NCBI RefSeq assembly: GCF_029360725.1
Contig: NZ_JARKMY010000004.1
Location: 1 to 64,000 of the forward strand
Direction of reading: 5' to 3'
Length of the DNA stretch: 64,000 bases
Origin: Chryseolinea sp. H1M3-3
GTDB taxonomy: Bacteria; Bacteroidota; Bacteroidia; Cytophagales; Cyclobacteriaceae
Shown here: one piece after another, positions 1 to 8,303 of the stretch
Layout: every line of letters starts with the position of its first letter
How positions within the stretch are numbered: the stretch's first letter is position 1
Notes under the pieces: model-generated
The model's input: only the letters and a program-made list of their open reading frames with translations
Database searches by the model: none
What the model was told of the DNA's origin: nothing
Translations under genes and position numbers: made by a program

Positions 1-44
1 AGACCTAATTTCGTTTTGATTAACTTCGTTTCTGTTCTCATTTT

Positions 45-108
45 TCTGACAGTTTAAAGGGTTCAACTTTTGATAGTTTGCACTTCTAAGTTAACCCAAC
101 TGTCAGAT
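45..108. repeat. Imperfect hairpin at the window edge
   Basis: The arms TCTGACAGTT (45-54) and AACTGTCAGA (99-108) are perfect reverse complements. A second short pairing, GGGTT with AACCC, lies just inside them. The loop is about 30 nt and there is no T-run, so this is not a classic terminator. It lies downstream of the minus-strand DUF4268 gene and may mark its transcript end or a cassette edge. Confidence 0.4.
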
Positions 109-142
109 TAAGTCGAAACTACTTCACATTAACATAACGAAC

Positions 143-1105
143 TCATTTAGACGTTAGCGAACTATTCATTTGACCATTCATTTGCAGCAATGCTTTCCTA
201 AATGCGTCTTGAAATCTGATAGTATATTCTACAAGCCAATCTAACGCTTCTTCGATCTTTTTTTCATTGTCGAAATCTGTCACATGATGCAGAACAATTA
301 TTTTATCTCTGTTTTGGGGATTTGGATTCCATAATAATTTTTGGCCAATCATTTTTTCGATTTCCTCTTTTTTGGTTTCCAAGTACGGCAATATCGTATC
401 CACAACTTTATTACCGATATAAACCCGAACACCAACTGTATTTTGATCCGTATTACAAGTAATGGATAAATGGCAGTGCGCTCTTCCTAACGCGATGTTA
501 TACCAATATTGAGGTGCCGGAGATTGCAATGATGGGATTCTTTTTGTCTTTTCAAGTTTAGCGCGCAACTTTGTCCAAAAATCAAACTGAAATTTTTTAC
601 TGTCTGATAACTCTTCGCTTGATTTGGTTCGAGCGGCTTGGCGAACTGCTTCATTAGGTTTACTAAGCACTTGGAATTTCAGAGCTGGTTTGCTATCATC
701 GATTTGCCACAACTCTATTTGAACTCCGTAAAATGAAATGTCCTCAGTAGTGTGATCATTTAACCAATCCAGCGCTTTAATGTGCTCTTCTGTGAATTCA
801 GTTGCAATCCAAACTATTGTTGAAGCATCCAGCACTGATACATATGTTAGTGCTTTACCTAGATGATCGTGATCAGTTCTTTCAAGCTGATTTTCGATTA
901 CAACGTATTTTCCTGTGCCTGTATCCTTTGCCAGTATATCTGCCGCATAAGGGCCACAAGCCACCTCCATGTTTTCTACCTCTAATTCAACGCCTATTGC
1001 CTCGTTTAGTTGTTCAATATTTTGGAATAGCCAAGGTGTAAATTCCCTAGCTTCGCTTGTCCATTTTTGTCTAGCTGAAACAGCTCTTAATTCGCCTAAC
1101 TCCAT
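143..1105 (-). CDS. DUF4268 domain protein, PD-(D/E)XK nuclease-like N-terminus
   Basis: This is a 320-residue soluble protein with no signal peptide. The N-terminal half has a nuclease-like core: D56 followed by E71-N-Q73 on the next strand, which fits the D...ExQ variant of the PD-(D/E)XK fold, then a helix containing a conserved-looking DHLGKALTY segment. The C-terminal half, about residues 170-315, matches the DUF4268 family as I know it. Proteins of this architecture are frequent in accessory and defence islands, but I know no established reaction for them. It is transcribed away from the small genes at 1188-2135 and has its own promoter region. Nuclease activity is inferred from the motif only. 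Confidence 0.75.
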   Translation of the reverse strand: MELGELRAVSARQKWTSEAREFTPWLFQNIEQLNEAIGVELEVENMEVACGPYAADILAKDTGTGKYVVIENQLERTDHDHLGKALTYVSVLDASTIVWIATEFTEEHIKALDWLNDHTTEDISFYGVQIELWQIDDSKPALKFQVLSKPNEAVRQAARTKSSEELSDSKKFQFDFWTKLRAKLEKTKRIPSLQSPAPQYWYNIALGRAHCHLSITCNTDQNTVGVRVYIGNKVVDTILPYLETKKEEIEKMIGQKLLWNPNPQNRDKIIVLHHVTDFDNEKKIEEALDWLVEYTIRFQDAFRKALLQMNGQMNSSLTSK

Positions 1106-1187
1106 AACAGTTAAAATTGTTAAGACTTACAATCTACGGATATTGTCAGGAAAACCTGATTTACTTTAAAAGAAAAGCAATTAATAT

Positions 1188-1397
1188 TTGTCTAATAATT
1201 GTGTACTATGGTCAGAACCTCAATCAAATACCTATCTTATCAAGTCGGACAAAGAACTGTCAATTGATGAAATAAAACGGTTGCCTGAAGTTTCTGAAAT
1301 CATTGATCATCGAGACTATAAATTGACGCTTATTGATCATGGCATTTGGATCTTACAACTTTTTTCTGAAATTCATCTAAATAAAATGCAATTGTGA
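1188..1397 (+). CDS. Small hypothetical protein (69 aa)
   Basis: The frame opens with a TTG codon and has no internal ATG near the 5' end, so the start is uncertain. The stop codon TGA is followed directly by the ATG of the next gene, which argues for translational coupling and for this being a real gene. The sequence is hydrophilic, with an acidic first half and no membrane segment or motif that I recognise. It may be a small partner of the membrane-anchored protein encoded next. No function can be assigned. Confidence 0.5.
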   Translation: MSNNCVLWSEPQSNTYLIKSDKELSIDEIKRLPEVSEIIDHRDYKLTLIDHGIWILQLFSEIHLNKMQL

Positions 1398-2135
1398 ATG
1401 GAAGAAATCACAAAACTATTCACTGGTACACTACCTTTATTCGGGGTGTTTATTGGCTGGTTATTAACCCAGTGGGGTGAGCGCAACAAAGTTAATCGCG
1501 AAGATAGAAGAAAAATCAAACGAACTATATTCTATCTACTTGAAGTTAGACACGGTCTTGGTTTTTTATTTACACACGACGCCGAGATAGCCGCGTTTAT
1601 TGCCATCTTTAAAAAGAAATTCAGTCGCCTTTCTGATCAGTATGACAATTTTAATATTGGAGAGCTTCTAAACAAATACATTAAACAAGTAGCTAGCCAT
1701 AATCCATTGTTCAATGACAGTGACTTAAAAAATTTGAATAGCAAACTCAATGAGTGTATAGATACGTTAGCAGAAATTGATCCTACCCTTGCTTTCCGCC
1801 TTCATGGAAAGCAAAACATCCGAGAGGCGCTTAAAAGCATTTATGTCCAGTCTCATCCAATTGTAGGGGAACTAACAAACAATGTAAGCGATGTTGAGGA
1901 GTTCAAAAATGCCTTTAATAAAATAGAACCAAATCTTGTCAATGAGACAATATCTGATATCGACTACATTATACTTGAGTTGACACAAAAAATAGATCGC
2001 AAAACTGCTAAAAAAATAAAAGCAAGATTAGAAATCTTTAAATCACCTCCTGATTTGGCGGATATGGAATCTTTTTTGAACAAGATGTTTCGTGGAGTGT
2101 TTCCTGAAGCTAGTCAAGAGGCCGACGTTAAATAA
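1398..2135 (+). CDS. Hypothetical protein with one N-terminal membrane anchor (245 aa)
   Basis: About residues 8-25 form one hydrophobic segment ending in GWLLTQW. It is followed by a strongly charged helix (ERNKVNREDRRKIKR) and then a long, mostly helical soluble region. This layout, one membrane helix and a cytoplasmic helical domain, is common in uncharacterised accessory-region proteins and in small membrane effectors. The ATG directly abuts the stop of the 69-aa gene, so the two are probably one operon. I do not recognise the family. The downstream edge runs into a stretch without a convincing gene. Confidence 0.65.
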   Translation: MEEITKLFTGTLPLFGVFIGWLLTQWGERNKVNREDRRKIKRTIFYLLEVRHGLGFLFTHDAEIAAFIAIFKKKFSRLSDQYDNFNIGELLNKYIKQVASHNPLFNDSDLKNLNSKLNECIDTLAEIDPTLAFRLHGKQNIREALKSIYVQSHPIVGELTNNVSDVEEFKNAFNKIEPNLVNETISDIDYIILELTQKIDRKTAKKIKARLEIFKSPPDLADMESFLNKMFRGVFPEASQEADVK

Positions 2136-2620
2136 TTTTAAAACCCCCAGGATTGCGTATGACTTCGTGATCACCCTTTTGAAACGGATAAAAATAACGC
2201 ATCTTATCGGAATACAATGGAAATACGATGAATTCGAAACATCATCTGAATATCAAATATTCTCTCCTGGCCATACGGATTTCTCAAAGGAACTTCAACT
2301 CCATGACAGACGAAGGCTGGTTCAAACGGCGACTGATCAAAAAGGTCATCAGAGGTTCTCGCGGCTTGTAATCTGTTTTCTTCCTGGAAGAATTCAGATA
2401 CTTCACTTGTTTTACTCATATGGCGCACATCGCGGAAAACTGAACCCTGAAAACTCTTACAACAGTTATGTGCGATATGAATTAGGGCCGTCTATAGCGT
2501 CATGCAGAGAGTTGCATGACATGTCCTATCGGAACAGAATTCTGGTTGCAAATATCACAAGGTGTTTCAAAAAATCCAAGCTGGCTATTTCTGCCTATCT
2601 TTGAAATATTTAAAAATCAA
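2136..2620 (+). other. Gap without a convincing gene
   Basis: Open frames exist on both strands (a plus frame overlapping the previous gene, and a 74-codon minus frame at 2204-2428), but none has a plausible start, family resemblance or clean spacing. The minus frame has protein-like composition and could be a decayed gene. I cannot support more than that. Confidence 0.4.
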
Positions 2621-3016
2621 ATGATGCTGGAATGTTTCGTAATTGAAGATAACGGACACACTTTAATTTGTGAAGTGACAATTAGAGGCGAAAAGAAAAC
2701 GATTCCTTTTTATTGGAGCGACCATTACCACTACTTTCGCTCCGAAGAACTTATTTATGTTCAGATACCAGCCGGAGGAACACAAAGATCTTACGGATTT
2801 AGTGATTCACTCTACAATAACAAAGTGAGAACGGCATTCATGTTTATTCAAAAAATAAAAGGACAATACCATTGGATAACAGTATATAAAATCATGGACG
2901 GAGAAGGTCGCATTGCATCTTGGGTTGACAGCGAATGGGGGAAAAGATTGAAACATCTAGAAGCTTTGGACTCCGTTACTCCGTACGCCATATGGGTTGA
3001 GGAGACACCACAATAG
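2621..3016 (+). CDS. Hypothetical protein (131 aa)
   Basis: The open frame extends upstream to 2516, but the first stretch has poor composition, so I place the start at the double ATG (2621/2624). The protein begins MMLECFVIED and is rich in aromatic residues (FYWSDHYHYF) with alternating hydrophobic strands, which suggests a small beta-rich soluble domain. There is no signal peptide or membrane helix. It has no recognised family. It is the last gene before the IS21 element and lies alone on its strand. Confidence 0.5.
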   Translation: MMLECFVIEDNGHTLICEVTIRGEKKTIPFYWSDHYHYFRSEELIYVQIPAGGTQRSYGFSDSLYNNKVRTAFMFIQKIKGQYHWITVYKIMDGEGRIASWVDSEWGKRLKHLEALDSVTPYAIWVEETPQ

Positions 3017-3404
3017 ACTCAAGGTAGTCTATACTGATTCGGGAGATACAAGTTCGGGAGCGTGTATCTGTTAAATGAAAAATGCCTCCGGGGGTGTCCT
3101 AGAGTCATTTTTTGTAAATACTTTGTAATCCCGCTGGGATTAGAACTGCCTTATTATTTAAGTGAGTGCAAAGAGCCAATATGTCCGTAACTGCATCCAC
3201 AAAAAGAAGAATTTTTCTCGTAAATAATTGGCATTTTTTAAAAAAGAAAAAATCTGTAGCCCTGGCAGAGATCGTAAATATTTTCTAACGATTCATTTAC
3301 AAGAAGAAACAGAAGCGAAAAATCAAACTCACCTAAACGCTCACCAGTAAGTCAAATGAAGTAATCACGCGTCGTGTGATTCGTAGGTGAAACTTAGTAT
3401 AGAC
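3017..3404. other. Gap left of the IS element, with two palindromes
   Basis: No gene is visible. A hairpin AGATACA...TGTATCT lies at 3044-3069, just after the upstream gene. A palindrome TAATCCCGCTGGGATTA lies at 3126-3142 and has relatives at 41995-42060. The interval ends in the left copy of the IS target duplication. Confidence 0.5.
3398..3404. repeat. Left target-site duplication of the IS21 element
   Basis: The heptamer TATAGAC directly precedes the IS left end. The same heptamer follows the right end at 6113-6119. IS21-family elements are known to make short target duplications of 4-8 bp. Confidence 0.9.
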
Positions 3405-3515
3405 TGTAACTGGTAAATAACATTGTCCAGTTTTTGGCAAATAAGAGTGTACAGAAAATGGCAACAATAGTGTCCAGGTAATGGAGATTCGCAGGTTTAA
3501 AACCAGCGAATTAAA

Positions 3516-5075
3516 ATGAATGCACACTTAGCCAAATGGATCATGTATCATGAAGTACACCGAATGCACCGCGAGGGGTATTCTATCTCAAAAATCAACG
3601 ACTTATTAGGGCTTCACCGGAACACAATCCGCAACTATCTCTCCATGAGCGAAGCGGATTACGAGGCCCTGCTGATCAAACAAAGTGAACGAAGGAAAGA
3701 ACTGGATCCTTACGAAGAATTTGTAAGAGAACGCCTTAGGCTTTATCCTGAAACATCGGCTGCGCAGATGCACGATTGGTTGAAGGAACATCACCACTCG
3801 TTTCCTAGCGTTAATTCCAAAACCATATTCAACTTCGTGCACTGGGTCAGAAACAAATACAATATTCCGAAGCTATCGGTAAAACGTCAGCACCAGGTAG
3901 TTGAAGAATTACCTTATGGCCAGCAAGCTCAGGTTGACTTCGGACAATATAATATGCGAGCCTCGACAGGAAAACGCGTAAAAGTTTTCTTCTTCACCTT
4001 CGTGCTGTCCCGCTCGCGTTATAAGTACTTGTGGTTCACCGATCGGTATTTTACTACTGATCTGGCTATACAAGCTCATGAACTTGCCTTCAGCTACATC
4101 CACGGTGTGCCCGATGAAATTGTTTACGATCAGGACAAAGTCTTCATCGTCACCGAAAACAGTGGAGATATTATTCTCACCGATTTATTCCGAAGCTACA
4201 TCCGCGATAAGTCGTTCAGGTTGCACTTCTGTCGTAAGTCTGATCCTCAAAGTAAAGGTAAGGTTGAAAACGTTGTGAAGTATGTCAAGCAAAACTTCCT
4301 CTACAACCGCACCTACTACAACATAGAGACACTCAATGAGGAAGCATTGGGGTGGTTAGGCAGAACTGCCAATATGATCCCGCACAGCTTCACTCAGAAA
4401 GTTCCGCATAGTGAATGGGTAATAGAAAAGGCATTTCTGAAAACGCATACCGATCTTCCAAAAAAACCAGAAACAGTGCTGTATACCGTCCGGAAAGATA
4501 ACACCATCTCATTCAAGAGTAATCTTTATTCACTTCCGCTTGGCACCTATGCGGGCAGAGGAACACAAGTCTCCGTAACGATTTTAAATGATACATTGCA
4601 AATCTCATCATCTACCGGAGAGGCTATCTGCATGCACAGACTGGCATTGGGTAAAGGACTTAAAATTATCAATACCCACCATAAACGCGATAGGACAACG
4701 GCCATTGAAGAGTTGATTCAGGGCATATCCATGCTCACGCAAGTTCCTGATCAGGCCATAGAATGGCTTAAAACAATCTATGCAGCAAAACCCCGCTACG
4801 TAAGAGATCAGTTGCTCATGATCCGAAAAACGATTCAAGCTAATGACACTAACTTAATTACCCGGACCATTCAATACTGTCGTATTAACAAAATCGCAAG
4901 CGCAGTTGATTTTGATGCCATTATAAAACAGCATCACCGTACCAGTACTAATAATGATCAGAAAGTGGTTCCTCTAAATCCACTCTCAGGTAACCATTTA
5001 ACAAGTGCCATCATTGAACCTGAGAAGAGCTCGATAGCCGACTATCAGAATATTATCAAGAAAACATCAAAGTAA
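3516..5075 (+). CDS. istA: IS21-family transposase IstA
   Basis: This 519-residue protein catalyses strand cleavage and transfer during IS21 transposition. An N-terminal helix-turn-helix (about residues 15-45, with ISKINDLLGLHRNTIRNYL) binds the element ends. The integrase-like core shows the DDE triad: D141 in QVDFGQ, D205 in VYDQDK and E251 in GKVEN. The length is normal for the family. It starts 111 bp inside the left end, so its promoter probably lies in the terminal repeats. It acts with the downstream IstB ATPase. No frameshift or stop is visible. Confidence 0.95.
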   Translation: MNAHLAKWIMYHEVHRMHREGYSISKINDLLGLHRNTIRNYLSMSEADYEALLIKQSERRKELDPYEEFVRERLRLYPETSAAQMHDWLKEHHHSFPSVNSKTIFNFVHWVRNKYNIPKLSVKRQHQVVEELPYGQQAQVDFGQYNMRASTGKRVKVFFFTFVLSRSRYKYLWFTDRYFTTDLAIQAHELAFSYIHGVPDEIVYDQDKVFIVTENSGDIILTDLFRSYIRDKSFRLHFCRKSDPQSKGKVENVVKYVKQNFLYNRTYYNIETLNEEALGWLGRTANMIPHSFTQKVPHSEWVIEKAFLKTHTDLPKKPETVLYTVRKDNTISFKSNLYSLPLGTYAGRGTQVSVTILNDTLQISSSTGEAICMHRLALGKGLKIINTHHKRDRTTAIEELIQGISMLTQVPDQAIEWLKTIYAAKPRYVRDQLLMIRKTIQANDTNLITRTIQYCRINKIASAVDFDAIIKQHHRTSTNNDQKVVPLNPLSGNHLTSAIIEPEKSSIADYQNIIKKTSK

Positions 5076-5261
5076 AAAGGTTCACGTCCCGGTAAAAGGG
5101 AAAAGCAAATCAGCAACGCCTGAAAAGTTCGTAAGCAACCCAAATGCTTTTCGCTTTTATCGGGATGATACAAGCCAACTGCTCATCGTGATCAAGGTAT
5201 ATCCATCAGCATGGCGCCGTTAAGGAAACACAAAACTAATTTTTACAAACAAATAAAACCT

Positions 5262-6017
5262 ATGGAACACAACCAACAAATCAAAAATTACTGTCACCAA
5301 TTTAAGATTACCGGTGTCAGCACAAACATCGATCAGCTTGTAATCGCTGCGCAACAGCAGAATAAATCCTACCTGGATTTTATCATCAGCCTGTTTGAAG
5401 CTGAGACGCATCATCGACAGCAAAATGAATTTAAACGCAGGTTGAAAGCTGCACAACTTCCGCTCAACAGCAACCTGGATGCATATAACCATGGCGTGGA
5501 AAATGGATTGAGCAGAACGCAGTTTAATCAATTGCGCGACCTGGCATGGGTAGATCAGATATACAACCTTATGCTTATGGGTCCATCAGGAACAGGGAAA
5601 ACGTTTTTAGCTGCAGGTCTTTGTGCAGATGCCACAGCCCGAGGCTTCAAGGCCTACTTCAGAACAATGGAGGAAATTATCAACATGCTTAAACTCAAGG
5701 ATGTTACCCGGACTGCCATGAATGAACATAGACGACTCGCTAAAGCAAATCTGATTGTCATTGATGATATCATGCTCTTCCCGATGGAAAAAAATCTAGC
5801 AGTGAGCTTCTTTAACTTTGTCAACCAGGTTTATGAAAACACCTCCTTTATCATCACCACCAATAAAATGCCCGCTGACTGGGCTAAAACCCTTGACGAT
5901 GAAGTGCTCGCAACTGCCCTACTGGACAGGCTCCTGTTTAGGTGTGAGGTCGTTAATCTATCCGGCAAAAGTTATCGGATAAACAACCGCAAAACTATTT
6001 TTGAATCTGCCAATTAA
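5262..6017 (+). CDS. istB: IS21-family helper ATPase IstB
   Basis: IstB is an AAA+ ATPase of the DnaC type that selects target DNA and stimulates IstA. The Walker A motif GPSGTGKT lies at about residues 107-114 and a Walker B LIVIDD follows. I chose the ATG of MEHNQQIKN, which gives 251 aa. The frame is open upstream to 5211, but those 17 residues are lysine-rich and not family-like. Unlike many IS21 elements, istA and istB do not overlap here but are about 190 bp apart with this start. The gene is intact. Confidence 0.92.
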   Translation: MEHNQQIKNYCHQFKITGVSTNIDQLVIAAQQQNKSYLDFIISLFEAETHHRQQNEFKRRLKAAQLPLNSNLDAYNHGVENGLSRTQFNQLRDLAWVDQIYNLMLMGPSGTGKTFLAAGLCADATARGFKAYFRTMEEIINMLKLKDVTRTAMNEHRRLAKANLIVIDDIMLFPMEKNLAVSFFNFVNQVYENTSFIITTNKMPADWAKTLDDEVLATALLDRLLFRCEVVNLSGKSYRINNRKTIFESAN

Positions 6018-6112
6018 TCCCTTCCTTTAAACCTCCAAACTGGACAACCTTGTTGCCAAAAACTGGACAATCCTAATTGCCAATAATTGCACATTGTTGT
6101 TTACCGATTACA

Positions 6113-6119
6113 TATAGAC
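6113..6119. repeat. Right target-site duplication of the IS21 element
   Basis: TATAGAC directly follows the CA end of the element and matches the heptamer before its left end. Confidence 0.9.
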
Positions 6120-6184
6120 ATTAAATAAATAAGCAGCGGGATTAAATCTTTCATTAGAAGTAATATTTTGGCTTTCACATGAGC

Positions 6185-7639
6185 TTACCTTTCTTTGGCA
6201 ATCCCTTCAACATTAATTAGTCTTGTTAGTGGAACTACACTATTCCATGCCCCTGAGTAACCGTAGGATCGTTGCTCTGATGGTCTTGAGCTTAACTCAG
6301 AAAGTTTGGCCTTCAATTCATCTATGGTCGAAACGTTGAATACTGGCTTAACTTTATCAAAGTATCTCTTCGAGATTAATCGGTCAAATAAAGCGATCCG
6401 GCTTCTTTCAAGATAAATGTATGTCCATGGAAACCAATGATGCCCGGAAAGACTTGCAATATAGTGGCATAGCAAGTCGGCGGTTACTAACGTAACTCTT
6501 GATACGTTCGGATGCAGCCTTCGAATTATTATTTCCGCCCTTGGCGATATAAAGTTGCTATTAAATGTTTTTCGTATGTATGCATCGAAAGCGCTAATTG
6601 GCCTATTCAATTCTGTGAACGGCTGTGGCTGAGCTTCTCTTTCATATTTGTCTTGAAAAAAATACTTCGAATGGAACAAGTCTCCAAGTAAAATGTAATT
6701 TTCATTTTTAAGAGCAATGGCTACCGTGTAGAGAAAAAGTTCTTGATACATGAAGACGAAGTTGGAGAACGCTTCAGCAAACGAGCTTCCGCAACCATCT
6801 TGAGAGTCTTTCAGGAGAGTAAGTTTCTCAAAGAATCCTGCGATAATATCGAAGTCAATTGCTACAGGTGACTTTGAAATATAATCGACAAGCTTAATGT
6901 AATCGTCGCGAAGTGGCAAACATACTTGAATGTTATCATAAAGTTGCTTTCCTAACTCCATATATATCTTTGAGGGTTTCTCAATTATTCCCGAGTTAGA
7001 CAGAAGAGAATATAATTCTTCTAGAAAATCACGCGTAAGAACACCAAGCATAGAAGGATTCTTGGATGTGACCGTATCTATTTTTCGAAGTATTGCACTG
7101 GTGCGAAAATCATTTGGTAATTCTTCAAATAAATGAGCCGGTGGCTTCCCAAGTTGAGGCATTACATAAGTTGGTTGCTGAAAAATATTCCTCAGAATTT
7201 CATCGTATTCATCTTCGAATGTTTCGTCGCTTGACAAATCTCTATAAATGATTGTTTTTAGATAGGTAGGAATGAATGGGTTACCCTCATCGTCTCGTTG
7301 TGCAATGATCGGTATAAATTTTTCCTGCCTTATCTTATTATATATTTCGGCACTGATGATTTGTGTTTCCGTTCCGGCACCACCTCTTCGTTCATTTGCT
7401 TTTTCAGCATATTGTTGATCTAATATCATAAGTACTCGAAAAATAGTAGGGTCGTTTACCATCTGCTCCATGAAATGATATTTGTCGTGCCCTTCTTTGA
7501 GATGCCATTTGTCGATTATGACCTCGACAAAATCAGACCGGAGACGCTTGGCAAGATTAATGACCCAGTTAATATGGTCTTGATTGCTCCAGCTATAAGA
7601 GATGAATACTTTTGGTGGTGTTTGAGGTACTTGAGACAT
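6185..7639 (-). CDS. SEFIR/TIR-type domain protein, candidate anti-phage effector
   Basis: Residues 1-160 form a SEFIR domain, a TIR relative. It begins with KVFISYSWSNQDH, followed by DKWHLKEG, the helix MEQMVNDP, and a GGAGTETQIIS segment near residue 90 with KFIPI after it. SEFIR proteins of bacteria are an established single-gene anti-phage system that depletes NAD+ on infection. The remaining roughly 320 residues are helical and of unknown fold, probably the sensing or oligomerisation part. There is no signal peptide. The gene stands alone, its stop being about 70 bp from the IS21 right end. The defence role is inferred from the family. Another role for the TIR-like domain is possible. 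Confidence 0.8.
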   Translation of the reverse strand: MSQVPQTPPKVFISYSWSNQDHINWVINLAKRLRSDFVEVIIDKWHLKEGHDKYHFMEQMVNDPTIFRVLMILDQQYAEKANERRGGAGTETQIISAEIYNKIRQEKFIPIIAQRDDEGNPFIPTYLKTIIYRDLSSDETFEDEYDEILRNIFQQPTYVMPQLGKPPAHLFEELPNDFRTSAILRKIDTVTSKNPSMLGVLTRDFLEELYSLLSNSGIIEKPSKIYMELGKQLYDNIQVCLPLRDDYIKLVDYISKSPVAIDFDIIAGFFEKLTLLKDSQDGCGSSFAEAFSNFVFMYQELFLYTVAIALKNENYILLGDLFHSKYFFQDKYEREAQPQPFTELNRPISAFDAYIRKTFNSNFISPRAEIIIRRLHPNVSRVTLVTADLLCHYIASLSGHHWFPWTYIYLERSRIALFDRLISKRYFDKVKPVFNVSTIDELKAKLSELSSRPSEQRSYGYSGAWNSVVPLTRLINVEGIAKER

Positions 7640-8303
7640 CTTAAGTTTTATTTACGTTTACGAATTACCTGACCTAATTTATTCTTTTGCTGGGGATCTC
7701 CGAAATGAAATCTGTTCTGCAATCTCTTGTCAATAATAGTTTTATCAACACCAATATACTGATAGACACGGGCAATCAGTAAACCCAGCAATATCTGGCG
7801 CATTCACATAGTTCTGTATGCCCATCCCTCCGACTACCTATAGAGTGCCTACCGAGTGCCTAGCGATAAACATGCATCCAGGTATCATTCATGTATCATC
7901 GTTGATGCATTGTTCATGCATCCGGCATGCGATGGAGATGCATGGTGTTCAGATGTTGTATAGATGTTGTTCAGATGTGGTTCATAGCAGCCTTCATGCC
8001 AGGCATCGTTTCGCATGGCACTCGCCAGGCACTCTCTGGGCACACGCTCGGGATATGCAGTTCGTTGTGTTCATGCCTTGAATTGAACACCGAATAACGA
8101 ACACCGAACACCGAATGTCGAAGGGGCTTGCTATAGCGTAGTGTGTTTGTATTCCAGGTGTGTTACAGTATATAAAATAAATTTCGAAGGAACTTCCGAT
8201 CGGTGTTCAATATTCGAAAATTCATGATTCGATGTTCAACTCCCCAGAAACGAAGTGAACACCGAATATCGAACACCGAAAACCGAATTTCGAAGTGAAC
8301 CTG
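7640..8303. other. Repeat-rich gap between the SEFIR gene and the WYL regulator
   Basis: No gene is supported. Around 7900-7990 there are overlapping direct repeats of ATGCAT and of TTCAGATGTTGT-like units. From 8080 onward there are GAACACCGAA repeats, listed separately. An 87-codon plus frame at 7818-8081 is an artefact of this low-complexity sequence. Confidence 0.5.
8085..8280. repeat. Cluster of GAACACCGAA decamer repeats
   Basis: The decamer GAACACCGAA occurs at 8085, 8099, 8106 (overlapping), 8257 and 8271. A partial inverted copy (CGGTGTTC) lies at 8201-8208, and several CGAATnTCGAA-type variants lie between. The cluster sits directly downstream of the WYL-regulator stop. It could be a binding-site array or simply a sequence-slippage product. 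Confidence 0.6.

Larger units (their letters stand above)
3405..6112 (+). mobile_element. Complete IS21-family insertion sequence (2708 bp)
   Basis: The element starts with TG and ends with CA. Its left end TGTAACTGGTAAATAACA is an imperfect inverted repeat of the right end, read as TGTAATCGGTAAACAACA on the other strand. Further inside, both ends carry repeated blocks resembling TTGTCCAGTTTTTGGCAA, which is typical of the multiple transposase binding sites at IS21 ends. It encodes an intact IstA-like transposase and an IstB-like ATPase in the same direction. Identical TATAGAC heptamers flank it. Intact genes, matching ends and an undamaged target duplication indicate a recent, possibly still active insertion. 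Confidence 0.95.

Noticed and set aside
45-108. Possible integron attC site, since small genes and a hairpin of about 64 nt lie together
   Set aside because: The core boxes have the wrong order: GTT-type sequence is on the left and AAC-type on the right. No integrase or series of similar sites was seen.
2092-2604. 170-codon plus-strand frame
   Set aside because: It overlaps the previous gene, has no plausible start signal and no family-like pattern. It is probably a chance frame.
7818-8081. 87-codon plus-strand frame rich in His, Met and Cys
   Set aside because: The composition follows the ATGCAT-type direct repeats in the DNA and not a protein pattern.
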